From CAVSXS01 sp963767715 (GTDB taxonomy: Bacteria; Chloroflexota; Ktedonobacteria; Ktedonobacterales; Ktedonobacteraceae), in assembly GCA_963767715.1 (NCBI GenBank), contig CAVYFA010000001.1, positions 124,001-188,000 of the forward strand: a DNA stretch of 64,000 bases. Direction: 5' to 3'. The translations under genes and the position numbers were made by a program. Positions 44,644 to 53,683 of this stretch are shown one piece after another. The stretch's first letter is position 1. Each line of letters starts with the position of its first letter. The notes below the pieces were generated by a model. That model did no database searches, was not told the origin of the DNA, and saw only the letters and a program-made list of their open reading frames with translations.

Positions 44644-45609
44644 TTACCGCCCGGAGCGTTTCAGGGAAATGACGACGCGGCGTTCCTCGCCCTCACCGAT
44701 GCTTTCTGTGCTTATATCTTTGCTGTCGGCCAGAGTAATGTGCACGATGCGGCGCTCGTGCGGCGGCATGGCCTCGAGCGCGATAGAGCGTCGATAGTTG
44801 CGCACCTGCTGCGCCACCCGCAGGGCCAGAGAGCGCAGGTTTTGCTCGCGGCGCTCGCGATAGTTCTCCGCGTCGATGATGATGCGCATGCGATGCCTGG
44901 TACGATGCCCCACGATCAGGCTGACCAGCAGTTGCAGCGCGGCCAGTGTCTCGCCGCGCCGCCCGATGAGCAGCCCCAGGTTTTCGTTGATGCCCTGGAT
45001 ATTGAGGGTCAGCGGGCTGGTCGAGCGCACCTGGACGATAGCGCGGATATTCATATACTGTAAAATATGGCGCAGGATATCAACGGTGATATCCACATCC
45101 TCATTGCTGGGATTTTCGACATCCTGCATATCGCCTTCCGCCACGCTGATGTCGCCGAGGTCGCTAAATCCACCGGGCGCTTGCAAGAACTCCGCTGGCA
45201 GAGAAGAGGCCTGAGCCCCCACCTCTACCGGCTCGAATTCATCCTCGTCAAATCCCTCGCCGTCTTCGCCCTCTTCGCCGTCTTCACCCTCCTCGTACTC
45301 TTCCTCGTCGTACTCCTCTTCATCTTCGTACTCCTCATCCTCACCCTCCTCGTAGACTTCCTCGTCGGCGTAAGCTTCTTCGTCGGGGCCAAGCAGCGCG
45401 TCCGCCATCTCGGGAGTGATGACCGCGCCGCTGGTGTTGGAGCGAACGGTGACGCGCACACGCGCCTCCTTATTACCAATGCCGAAGGCGCCGCGCGCAG
45501 GCTCCTGCAATACAGCGATTTCTACTTCGTCGCGGCGGCGCTTCAAACGCGCCAGCCCCTGTAAAATTGCATCCTCAACACTTTTACCACTGGCCTCTAT
45601 ACTTTCCAC
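44644..45609 (-). CDS. khpB: Jag/KhpB RNA-binding protein
   Basis: This SpoIIIJ-associated protein binds RNA and influences cell division and envelope growth in Firmicutes. Order: Jag_N domain (residues 1-55), a long acidic linker (about 75-170, dominated by Glu/Asp), a KH domain with GLLIGRRGETLAAL, and an R3H domain (AENYRERREQNL, PHERRIVHITLADS). The acidic linker is longer than usual. GTG 45609 has GGGAGG upstream. It lies directly after yidC, the conserved order. Confidence 0.93.
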   Translation of the reverse strand: MESIEASGKSVEDAILQGLARLKRRRDEVEIAVLQEPARGAFGIGNKEARVRVTVRSNTSGAVITPEMADALLGPDEEAYADEEVYEEGEDEEYEDEEEYDEEEYEEGEDGEEGEDGEGFDEDEFEPVEVGAQASSLPAEFLQAPGGFSDLGDISVAEGDMQDVENPSNEDVDITVDILRHILQYMNIRAIVQVRSTSPLTLNIQGINENLGLLIGRRGETLAALQLLVSLIVGHRTRHRMRIIIDAENYRERREQNLRSLALRVAQQVRNYRRSIALEAMPPHERRIVHITLADSKDISTESIGEGEERRVVISLKRSGR

Positions 45610-45660
45610 TGTTTGTTGCCTCCCTTTATTTTTACGGCGGCACGTAGCCGCGTGACCAAG

Positions 45661-46695
45661 CTAGCTGCGAGTGGGGTTGCGTTTCGGCACATTTCCCCGG
45701 CGACGGGCCGAGGCGCTGCCAGGGCGCGGTGGGCGCCGGCGCCCGCTGTTGCCGTTCCCGTTATACTGCATATTTCGCTCGCCAGGCCCTTCATCGGCCG
45801 CTTCACCCGATTTATTCGATTCCTGCAATACTTTGGTTTCTTTGCGAGAATCGCCGGTATAGGATTTGCTGCTGCTGCTACTCGCCTTGCCTGATCCTCC
45901 AGCCCCTCCCAGATTCGCGATAAAATCCGGCTTCACCAGCAACTGTCCCCAACCGGTCACAAAGTACTGCTGCACCATGCTGAAGATCGAAGAGGTCGTC
46001 CAGTACAACGCCAGGCCCGCCGGAAAGTTCCAGGCTATGAACAACGTGAAGAACGGCATGATATATTGCATGATCTTCATCTGGTTGGCCATGGCGTTAC
46101 TCGAACCGGTGGCGACATTGCGCGGCTGCGACATGCGCAGTTGGACAAAGGTGGCCAGCGCTGCCAGGACCGGCAGGATATGCGTTGGATCGGCCGCGCT
46201 CAGCGGGATATGCCAGGCCGGGCTGATGAAGGTAAACCAGCGGAAGTCGGTCAGGCTGGCAATGCTCGTGCCTGCCGGCAGCTTGGGCAGGAAGGGATAG
46301 ATCAAAGCGTTGATGCTTTTAACGGTGCCGCCACTCACCACCGATCTCAAAGCAAAGTACAGGCCGTACAACACGGGCAACTGCACGAGCAGGGGCAGGC
46401 AGCCGGCGGCAGGATTGATGCCGTACTCCTTATATATGGCCTGCGTCGCCTCAAGCTGCGCGCGCTGATCCTTGGGGTACTGCTTCTTGACATCAGCGAT
46501 CAACGGCTGAATCTGCTGCATGGCCTTGGTTGACTTCAACTGCTTCAAAGTGAGCGGGAACATTATCAGGCGAATGACAACGGTTAGCAAAATGATCGCC
46601 AGCGCAAAGTCGCCAACAATATAATACAAGAGCATCAACACGTTTAAGATCGGGAACGTGATGATGAGATTAAAAAAGTAGCCTATCTGACCCAC
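45661..46695 (-). CDS. yidC: Membrane protein insertase YidC/Oxa1
   Basis: This is an Oxa1-family insertase that places proteins into the cytoplasmic membrane, alone or with SecYEG. The 344-residue, five-helix Gram-positive-type form lacks the large periplasmic domain. Blocks: VVIRLIMFPLTLKQLKSTKAMQQIQP with the groove arginine, NPAAGCLPLLVQLPVLYGLYFALR and FPAGLALYWTTSSIFSMVQQYFV. The tail is basic and Gly/Ser/Arg-rich and would contact the ribosome. The start is GTG 46695 with AGGAGA upstream. Confidence 0.96.
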   Translation of the reverse strand: MGQIGYFFNLIITFPILNVLMLLYYIVGDFALAIILLTVVIRLIMFPLTLKQLKSTKAMQQIQPLIADVKKQYPKDQRAQLEATQAIYKEYGINPAAGCLPLLVQLPVLYGLYFALRSVVSGGTVKSINALIYPFLPKLPAGTSIASLTDFRWFTFISPAWHIPLSAADPTHILPVLAALATFVQLRMSQPRNVATGSSNAMANQMKIMQYIMPFFTLFIAWNFPAGLALYWTTSSIFSMVQQYFVTGWGQLLVKPDFIANLGGAGGSGKASSSSSKSYTGDSRKETKVLQESNKSGEAADEGPGERNMQYNGNGNSGRRRPPRPGSASARRRGNVPKRNPTRS

Positions 46696-46719
46696 GAGTC
46701 TTCTCCTGTCTTCCTCGAT

Positions 46720-46947
46720 CTAGTCAGCCAGGCGTTCTGGGACTGGATCATAGAGATTGCCATGATAAAACGGTTGGCACCGGCCTATGCGCTTCACAGT
46801 AAGCCATCCCCCGCGAAAGAAGCCAAATCGCTGGATGGCCTCGTATCCATAATGTGAACACGAGGGGGTAAACCGGCAAGATGAGGGTAGCACCACCGAC
46901 AGGGTGTTCTGATAAAGACGAATAAGAAAAAGTGCGACGTATTTCAC
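46720..46947 (-). CDS. yidD: Membrane protein insertion efficiency factor YidD
   Basis: This 75-residue protein has the family signature: LIRLYQNTLSVVLPSSCRFTPSCSHYGYEAI with three cysteines, and GGWLTVKRIGRCQPF. An amphipathic N terminus would associate with the membrane. It assists YidC. GTG start with AAAGGAC upstream, between rnpA and yidC as usual. Confidence 0.96.
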   Translation of the reverse strand: MKYVALFLIRLYQNTLSVVLPSSCRFTPSCSHYGYEAIQRFGFFRGGWLTVKRIGRCQPFYHGNLYDPVPERLAD

Positions 46948-47003
46948 TGTCGATGTCCTTTGTGCTTCTTGTTCGAATGCACTAAGCTTCCTGATGTATC
47001 TCT

Positions 47004-47357
47004 TTAAGGCGCTGTCGCGAGCAGTTTTGCCCGTTGCAACAACGCCCGCACATCTTGCTTCAACACGTCCAGCTCTGCTGTTGCAGCCTGCCCCCTCGCC
47101 GTAACCACTATATCCATGTTGGCGGGCAGCTCGGACAGAACATCTCGTAGCGCTTCACCGAGCAAGCGCTTGATATAATTACGCTGCACGGCATGCTTTG
47201 AGACGCGTTTGCCGACCACAAATCCGATGCGCAGTTGCGCGACCTGGTTCGGATACCAGGCCACAACAAGCAGCCGGGACGAGATACTCTGCCCCCGCTG
47301 CCTGACTCGCTGAAAATCAGTGTTGCTGCGCAGCCGCCAAACACGTGAGATCGCCAC
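47004..47357 (-). CDS. rnpA: Ribonuclease P protein component
   Basis: This 117-residue basic protein aids the RNase P RNA in cutting tRNA 5' leaders. The typical N-terminal RLRSNTDFQRVRQRGQS and the RNR-type motif KRVSKHAVQRNYIKRLLGEALR are present. GTG start. It lies 38 bp after rpmH, the conserved pair. Confidence 0.95.
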   Translation of the reverse strand: MAISRVWRLRSNTDFQRVRQRGQSISSRLLVVAWYPNQVAQLRIGFVVGKRVSKHAVQRNYIKRLLGEALRDVLSELPANMDIVVTARGQAATAELDVLKQDVRALLQRAKLLATAP

Positions 47358-47395
47358 TATAATGAGCAGCTTACTAGCGTTGACACTATTACGAT

Positions 47396-47530
47396 TTATA
47401 CGGTCAATTTCCAGCGCCCTTTGGCGCGGCGCGCCTTCAACACGCGCCGCCCATTGCGGGTGGACATACGCTTCATGAACCCGTGTTCACGTTTGCGCGG
47501 GATGCGCTTGGGTTGCCAGGTACGTTTCAT
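47396..47530 (-). CDS. rpmH: 50S ribosomal protein L34
   Basis: This 44-residue protein reads MKRTWQPKRIPRKREHGFMK and continues RMSTRNGRRVLKARRAKGRW, which is L34. ATG 47530 is preceded by GTGGAGG. It is the first gene of the rpmH-rnpA-yidD-yidC-khpB operon. dnaA, its common divergent neighbour, is not found upstream in this window. Confidence 0.97.
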   Translation of the reverse strand: MKRTWQPKRIPRKREHGFMKRMSTRNGRRVLKARRAKGRWKLTV

Positions 47531-47567
47531 GTTACCCTGTACTCCTCCACGTTAAGATTTCCAGTAG

Positions 47568-47597
47568 ATTATAGCGGTTTCCCCTACACCCTGTCAA
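47568..47597 (-). promoter_or_regulatory. Consensus promoter of the rpmH operon
   Basis: On the minus strand a perfect TTGACA (47597-47592) and a perfect TATAAT (47573-47568) are separated by 18 bases, about 38 bases before the rpmH ATG. Such a strong promoter suits a ribosomal protein operon. Confidence 0.85.
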
Positions 47598-47708
47598 TTG
47601 CTCACGACCATCGCAAGGGCACCGACGCCACCCGCATGGGCAATACAGGCAGAGTAGGGCATCACCGTCACCGTATTTGTGTGCTCCGCTCCCGCCGGCC
47701 AACACCAA

Positions 47709-48341
47709 CTACGCTTCTTTGAACTTCAACAGCACACGGCCCAGCCTGATCTCATCATTATCATGCAGGGCGGTTGGCGTTTTGGGCGCGAGCTTCTGGC
47801 GGTTGAGGAATGTGAAGTTGGTGCTATTCTCATCCTCGAGCATGTACTGGCCATTCTCAACGAAGATGCGCGCGTGCATGCGTGAAACGCCGCCCTCTTC
47901 ACCGCCATGCTCGGTCAGGTCGATGTCCGGGAAAATGTTGCTCACGGCATCTTCGCGCCCGATGGTCACATTATCTTTGCCGCTTATGTCAAACTCCTGG
48001 TTATCGGCCTCGACGAGCAGGCGAGCGGCCAGGGCTGTCGCTGTAGCGACCGGCGCGGCCGTTACGTCTGGCGCAGGTGCGGCAGCGGGAGCGGACGTCG
48101 CGTCTGCCGCCGCCGGGGCTGAGCCGGCGAGCATAGCCCCGCAACTGGCGCAAAACGTATCTCCCGCCGGATTGGTTGCTCCACAATTGGGGCACACCTG
48201 GGTGTTCGCGTCGGCTGTGCCGCTCGCGGCCTGCGGCTCGGCCGTTGCTACGGGCGCCGCACCCGACAACGGCTCGCCGCACTCATCGCAAAAAGCGGAA
48301 CCGTCGGGGTTTTCATGTCCTAAAGAACAACGTACTGTCAT
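47709..48341 (-). CDS. Zinc-ribbon and FHA-domain protein
   Basis: The 210-residue protein has two zinc ribbons at the N terminus (CSLGHENPDGSAFCDECG and CPNCGATNPAGDTFCASCG), an Ala/Pro-rich linker and a C-terminal FHA domain. The phosphothreonine-binding residues are kept: TIGRED, GVSRMHARI and STNFTFLN. It should read phosphorylation made by the kinase of the same operon. ATG 48341 has GGAGG upstream. It is the last gene of the five-gene phosphosignalling cluster. Confidence 0.9.
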   Translation of the reverse strand: MTVRCSLGHENPDGSAFCDECGEPLSGAAPVATAEPQAASGTADANTQVCPNCGATNPAGDTFCASCGAMLAGSAPAAADATSAPAAAPAPDVTAAPVATATALAARLLVEADNQEFDISGKDNVTIGREDAVSNIFPDIDLTEHGGEEGGVSRMHARIFVENGQYMLEDENSTNFTFLNRQKLAPKTPTALHDNDEIRLGRVLLKFKEA

Positions 48342-48435
48342 GGTGCTCTATCCTCCTAAAACTAACCGGTCTCCTTGCAGCCTGCCTGAACGAAGTTAGC
48401 GCGCAGCGGCGTTGGCAGGCTGGATAAGGATCTTC

Positions 48436-49674
48436 CTATGGCAAAAGGTCATCCAGGCGCTGCGTCAGCTTGCGCGTCTTGTTTCCAATCGACTTGACCT
48501 GCTCCTGGGAGATCTGCTGCCCCTGGTTAATCTGCTCAAGGGCGGCCTGGGTCTCTTCGTCCAGCACGCGCGTCACATTGGGGGCCAGGCGCGTCGTGGC
48601 CTTGCCCGTGCGTTTGTATTCATCCAGCACGCGCGTGACGAGGCGATGCGCATTCGCTTTTTCAGCGAAGTTCATTACGACGGCGTTCACGGCCGCCGTC
48701 TGGTTCGGATCGTGCGAGAAGGTGACTTTGATGTCGTCGCGAACCCGCTCGCCCGCCAGGCCAACCAGTGGCACGTCGTAGCTCAGCTCCGTCTGACCGA
48801 TGCGGAACAGGCCCTCCGGCCGTGGGTCGATCATCAACTCCACCAGGACGGACTGGGGCTTGTCTTTTTCCAGGTCCCCTAATGGTATAACGATCTGGCG
48901 ATCTGACATGACGGATTGCCCGAGATCGCTGATGATGGGCAGGACCTTGACGACCTTCTTGGGTGAGACGCCCACCGGCAGGCGCATAATCAGTGTTGCG
49001 TTGCGCACCGCGACATCGACGGCACTCTGGATCTGCTGCTCGAAAACCGCCAGGGCGTCGGCAGGGTCGCGAATGAACTCGGCAGGCATGCCGCCACTCA
49101 ATTGCCCGACCGCGTCGAGCAAGTCTTCATCCCAATCGGAACCAATGCCGAGCGGATAAATGGAGATGCCCGCGGCTGCCGCATCCCTTGCAAGCTGACG
49201 GCAGCGATCCGAGTCGCCATACGTGACGCCGTCGGTAAGCAGGATCATGCGGTTGACAGCATGCGGAATGCTCCAACGGCGCAGTTCGTTGAGGCCCTGG
49301 ATCATGCCAAGCGACATCGTTGTGCCGCCGGCATCGCGAATCTGGTCAACGGCGGCCTTCATGCCGGGTTTATCGTTACAGGGCATCGAGGGAATAATCA
49401 CCTGGGACGTATCATCGAAGATGACGACCGAGACATAGTCGGTCGGCTCGAGGCGATCAATCACCATCTTGACGGCCTCTTTGACGTTCCTCAGCTTCGC
49501 TCCCCTCATTGAGCCGGAGTGGTCGAGTACCAGCGCGAAATTGAGCGGCATTCTGACCTGCGCCATCATCTCCGTTGGTTTCGCCTCGATTAAAACATAT
49601 GCAAGCTGACTTCCACCGGTAACCGGCATATAGTCCTTTCCAACCTGGTGGGTCAGCGTTACCTCGCCGGGCAT
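48436..49674 (-). CDS. vWA-domain protein
   Basis: This 412-residue soluble protein has a von Willebrand factor A domain (about residues 40-215) with an intact MIDAS metal site: DHSGSMRG (DxSxS), a downstream Thr, and LLTDGVTYGDSD. The C-terminal part is beta-rich and then helical. Related proteins with similar partners are the TerY-like vWA proteins of kinase-phosphatase triads. GGAAAGGAG precedes ATG 49674. It lies between the zinc-ribbon phosphatase and the FHA gene. Confidence 0.9.
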   Translation of the reverse strand: MPGEVTLTHQVGKDYMPVTGGSQLAYVLIEAKPTEMMAQVRMPLNFALVLDHSGSMRGAKLRNVKEAVKMVIDRLEPTDYVSVVIFDDTSQVIIPSMPCNDKPGMKAAVDQIRDAGGTTMSLGMIQGLNELRRWSIPHAVNRMILLTDGVTYGDSDRCRQLARDAAAAGISIYPLGIGSDWDEDLLDAVGQLSGGMPAEFIRDPADALAVFEQQIQSAVDVAVRNATLIMRLPVGVSPKKVVKVLPIISDLGQSVMSDRQIVIPLGDLEKDKPQSVLVELMIDPRPEGLFRIGQTELSYDVPLVGLAGERVRDDIKVTFSHDPNQTAAVNAVVMNFAEKANAHRLVTRVLDEYKRTGKATTRLAPNVTRVLDEETQAALEQINQGQQISQEQVKSIGNKTRKLTQRLDDLLP

Positions 49675-49748
49675 AGAATATAGCTCCTTTCCTTATAGCA
49701 TGACGTAGTATATCATAGATTTATTTCTTAATCACCATCATTGTGTCT

Positions 49749-51646
49749 CTATCGCACAAAGACCACAACGGCGCTGATGTTGTCCTCGCCGCCGCCAGCG
49801 TTAGCGGTCTCGATCAATTGCGCGCAGGCCGTCTGAGGATCGGGAGCGCTGTTCAAAATGCTCTCGATCTGCGGGTTGCGTACCATCTCCCATAAGCCGT
49901 CGCAGCAACTCAACAGGATGTCTCCCGGGTGCAACTGCTGCTTGAAGATGTCGATCTGCAAGCTCGGCTTATCGCCCAGGCTGCGGAAAATCTGGCTGCG
50001 CTGTGGATGCGTGTACACATCATCCGGCTCGATCAGCCCGCTCGCCACCAGTTGCGCGACCAGCGAATGATCGGTTGTCATCTGGTAGAGCTGTTTGCCG
50101 CGCACCATATATGTGCGGCTATCGCCCACATTAACGATATACGCATGTTCTCCCACCACCATAACACCGGTCACAGTGGAACCCATGTCGGACTTCTCCT
50201 GAGCATTCTTCTGGCAAAGAGCGTTGTTGGCGTCTTCCACCGAGCCTTGCAGCAGGGCCACCAGCGCATCTTCGTCGAGCGGCTTGATGGGCTCGCCGTT
50301 TTTCTCGGCAGTGAGTGGTGCGAGGAGCAAGTCGCGTACCATGCGCTCGGCAATGATGTTAATCGTCATGCGGCTCGCGCCCTGCCCGTTGTCGTGTCCA
50401 CCCATACCGTCGGCCACGATGAACACCCCCAGCGGCAAGGATATCGACTCGTGAATGCGCTGAAATTGCAGCACCAGCGTGCTATCCTCGTTCGGGTCGC
50501 TGCGGCGCACGTCGCCCGCGTCTGAAGCGGTAGCCACTTCCAGGTATACCCCGTTGGGAAAGGCGCTTTGATCGGGCAGCACCTGTTCGACGGCGTACGT
50601 TTTTCCCTGATCGACGAAGGTATTGACGATATTCCCCTGCAGCACCGGCGAGTCTTCGGGACTCTGCTGCGGGGAATATTCGTGCAGGGTGTATGGCGCA
50701 TTCAGCAGGCTCGCGCCGCATTCGATACAAAATTCATCGCCTTCGGCATTTTGCTCCGAATGGCAGTTCCAGCAGCGCTGGTATCCCTGGTGATCCACAA
50801 CCTGGTAAACGTGTTCATGCGGATCGTCGCTGACGACCTGTGTCACTTCGTAGCGCCCGACCAGCAGCGTTCCCAACGCCAGGACCGGGAAATCGCTCGA
50901 GGCTTCTTCCGCGGGCTGCTGCGTTTCTCCTGCCTCCCCTGCCTTACCTGCCTTACCTGCCTCATCTGGCACTCCAGCCTCGCCTGTACTGGCTGCGCTT
51001 GCCGGGTCTGCCGGCTGCACAGCCGGGGCCGGTTCGCCCTGCTCAACCGGTTCTTGTGATTGCTGCATGTTCTCTCCGGTTCCTACTTCAGGATAACCGC
51101 CATTGTCCTGGTGATACGTTGGCACGCTCTGCACCGCCGCTGCTTGCTCTTCACCGGCTTCGCCAGCCTCTGCCTCGTCGGACGGAGCCGGGGCGGCCAG
51201 GCTCTCAGGCGGCGGGGGTGGAGGCGCGATGGAGGGAGCCTCGCCTCCCTGCGAAGGCGGCATCAAGACTGTCGGCATATCCGCGACGGGTGGCTGCGCC
51301 TCCCCTGCTGAGGGCATCTGCGTCGAAAGTATGGTTGGAGCATCGCTCCAGTTGCTGTACCCGTTCGCGAATTCATCCGGGGGGCTCTGCTGCTGCGCTT
51401 CGGAATTCCAACGGCGCGCGTGATACGCCACCATCTTCTCCGGCGTAAGGATTAACGTGGGCTCCAGGCTGGGGTCAAGCTGTTCCGCCCTTGCCGCTTC
51501 CGGTGCTGGCGGCGCTGCCGGCATCGACTGCTCAGGTGCTTGAGGCTGCCTTGCTGCGCAGCGTCTGACGACTGTAAAGGCTGGCCGCAGCCTTTACAAA
51601 ACTTTGCATCCTCGCGGTTCGTTGTATGGCATGATGGACAGATCAT
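49749..51646 (-). CDS. Zinc-ribbon PP2C-family protein phosphatase, frameshifted near N terminus
   Basis: After correction this is a ~632-residue phosphatase. The N-terminal zinc ribbon MICPSCHTTNREDAKFCKGC is in one frame. After residue 32 one missing base (CAAGGCAGCC on the coding strand, about 51545-51550) moves the rest to another frame that runs without stops. It contains a long Pro/Ala/Glu-rich linker, a second zinc ribbon (CWNCHSEQNAEGDEFCIECG) and a PP2C domain: NEDS, FIVADGMGGHDNG, GDSRTYMVRG, CCDGLWEMVRNP and GGGEDNISAVVV. All metal-binding Asp residues are present. It reverses the partner kinase. It starts 30 bp after the kinase gene. Confidence 0.88.
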
Positions 51647-51676
51647 GCTGCCCTCCTTTTATCTATATTCACGCTG

Positions 51677-53665
51677 CTATAACTGTTTTTGTAAACGGGT
51701 CGCCTCCAGGTTATTTGGGCTGCGCTGAAGCGACTCGCGCAGCATCTGACGGGCCTCGGCCTTCTTTTTGGTCTTCAGATAACACGATGCCATGGCATTA
51801 TATATTTCCGCCGCGTCCGGGTTCCACTGGCGCGCCTGCTCAAGTGCGCTAAGCGCCAGTGGAAATTGGCGCGCCTTCATATGCGCTCGCCCTAACTCAT
51901 ACCAGCACTCCCACTTGCCCGGATCGCGCTGGGTAGCCTGTCGGAAGACGTTTATCGCCGCCTGCGCCTGGTTGGTGTTGAGATAAAGCTGGCCAAGCGC
52001 GGTCTGGATAATATCGTTGTCGGGGTTGATCCTCAAACCTTCCAGGAAGCGCCCCTCCGCCTCACGGCTATACCCCTGATCGGCGGCGATCATACCAAGC
52101 TGATAGTACAGCGCGGAATCGTTGGGCGAGTATTGCAAAGCTTTCGAGAAAACCGCATTGGCCTTGTCGTAAATGCCCAGGTCCTTGTAGGTCATGCCGA
52201 GTTGGAAGTAGGTATCGACTGCTTCTCGCCTGGTGGCTATGGCCTGCTCGAAATGCTCGGCCGCCAGCTTCATCTGCTCGGTGAACGCGTTCCTATCCTT
52301 CTCCTTGAGGCCCAGCCCGTTCTGACGATAGGCGCGTCCCAGATTGAACTCAAGCTCATAGGACGCCATACCGGCGTTCTGCGCCTGTTTGAGTTGATCG
52401 ATCGCCTGCGCATAGTGCCTGGTATTCAGGAACTGTAGGCCCAGGCGATAAGCAGTCAGTGGATCGCCATTCGAGGCGGGACTGGCAGCAACCGCGACCG
52501 GCTGCGCGGCGGGCTGAATCGGCCGCGCACGAATCGGCGGCGGTGGCGCGGTGCTTGCGGCGGGACGCCCGGCGGCGGCTCTGATTTGTGGGGGAACGCT
52601 CCTGGAGCCGGGGACGAGCGGCTGGCCATCGCGTTTACAGAACTTGGCCCCTGGCCGGTTTCTATAGCCGCATTTGGGGCACACCACGCCGGCAGCCGTA
52701 GAAGCCGGAGCCTGGACGATCACAGTCAGGTTCGGTGAAATCGCCGGAATCTGGATGGTAGCAGGCGCGCCCTGGTTCGGCAGGCAGTGCTGCAAGGCGG
52801 AGCGCATGGCCTCGGCGCTCTGAAACCGCTGTGCCGGGTCCTGCTGCATGGCCTTGATGATGACCTGTTCGACCGGGCAGACGATCTTCCCGTTGATCAG
52901 CACAGTATGAAGGCGCGGATTCTTTGCCAGGATGCTCCCCTGCGGAGGTGTCTGGATGGGGTCCGGCTCATGGTTGGTCAACAGGTGATACATCGTCGCG
53001 CCCAGTGAATACAGATCAGAACGAGCGTCTGTCTGGACCGGCTTGCCGGGGTTCTGCGCGGACCGGCGCTGCCCGGGGGCCATAATCGAGCCCAGGTGTT
53101 CCGGCGAGGCGTAGGAAATCGTGCCCAGGTTCTCTGTGTTGGTGCGCTTGTTCGGGTCGAAACGCCGCGCGATACCAAAATCGATGAGGTGCACATTGTC
53201 GTCATCCGAAACCATCACGTTGCCGGGTTTCAGGTCACGCAGGATGATCGGCGGCCGGCGCGTATGAATGTAGGTCAGGGCCTCACAGACCTGTATCATC
53301 CACTTGATGACGCGCTCTTCGTCCAGCGGCGCGCGAGCATCTTCGAGAATTTTTTCGAGCGTGCGCCCCGGCACGAACTCCATGACAAAATAGTAGTTGC
53401 CACGTTCCTGGAAACTGACGATCAGCGAAGGAATCCGCTCGTGCTTGAGGGCGTAAAGCAGGTCGATCTCTTTATCAAAGCGCTCAATGGCCGCCTTACG
53501 TTCTTCGTCGGTTGTGTTCGGGTTGATGAGTAGTTCTTTAACCGCGCGAAAGATGCCAGGCCTGTCCACCTGCTCAACCTTGTAGACAGTTCCCATCCCG
53601 CCTTCGCCAAGCACACTCACAATCTTAAATTTTCGATCTAATACAGTTCCTATCGGAAGAGGCAT
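51677..53665 (-). CDS. Ser/Thr protein kinase with zinc ribbon and TPR repeats
   Basis: The 662-residue cytoplasmic kinase (about 12-295) has VLGEGGMGTVYKVEQ, Lys43 in RAVKELL, the catalytic loop LRDLKPGNVMV (Leu instead of His in HRD) and IDFGIAR. A zinc-ribbon-like CPKCGYRNRPGAKFCKRDG follows at 329-347, with the fourth Cys replaced by Asp. A Pro-rich linker and about seven TPRs follow (400-660; ALYYQLGMIAADQGYSREAE and others). It has no membrane helix, unlike the two other kinases in the window. It lies between two PP2C genes, with 18 and 30 bp gaps. Confidence 0.93.
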   Translation of the reverse strand: MPLPIGTVLDRKFKIVSVLGEGGMGTVYKVEQVDRPGIFRAVKELLINPNTTDEERKAAIERFDKEIDLLYALKHERIPSLIVSFQERGNYYFVMEFVPGRTLEKILEDARAPLDEERVIKWMIQVCEALTYIHTRRPPIILRDLKPGNVMVSDDDNVHLIDFGIARRFDPNKRTNTENLGTISYASPEHLGSIMAPGQRRSAQNPGKPVQTDARSDLYSLGATMYHLLTNHEPDPIQTPPQGSILAKNPRLHTVLINGKIVCPVEQVIIKAMQQDPAQRFQSAEAMRSALQHCLPNQGAPATIQIPAISPNLTVIVQAPASTAAGVVCPKCGYRNRPGAKFCKRDGQPLVPGSRSVPPQIRAAAGRPAASTAPPPPIRARPIQPAAQPVAVAASPASNGDPLTAYRLGLQFLNTRHYAQAIDQLKQAQNAGMASYELEFNLGRAYRQNGLGLKEKDRNAFTEQMKLAAEHFEQAIATRREAVDTYFQLGMTYKDLGIYDKANAVFSKALQYSPNDSALYYQLGMIAADQGYSREAEGRFLEGLRINPDNDIIQTALGQLYLNTNQAQAAINVFRQATQRDPGKWECWYELGRAHMKARQFPLALSALEQARQWNPDAAEIYNAMASCYLKTKKKAEARQMLRESLQRSPNNLEATRLQKQL

Positions 53666-53683
53666 TGTTTCGTTCCTGATCGG

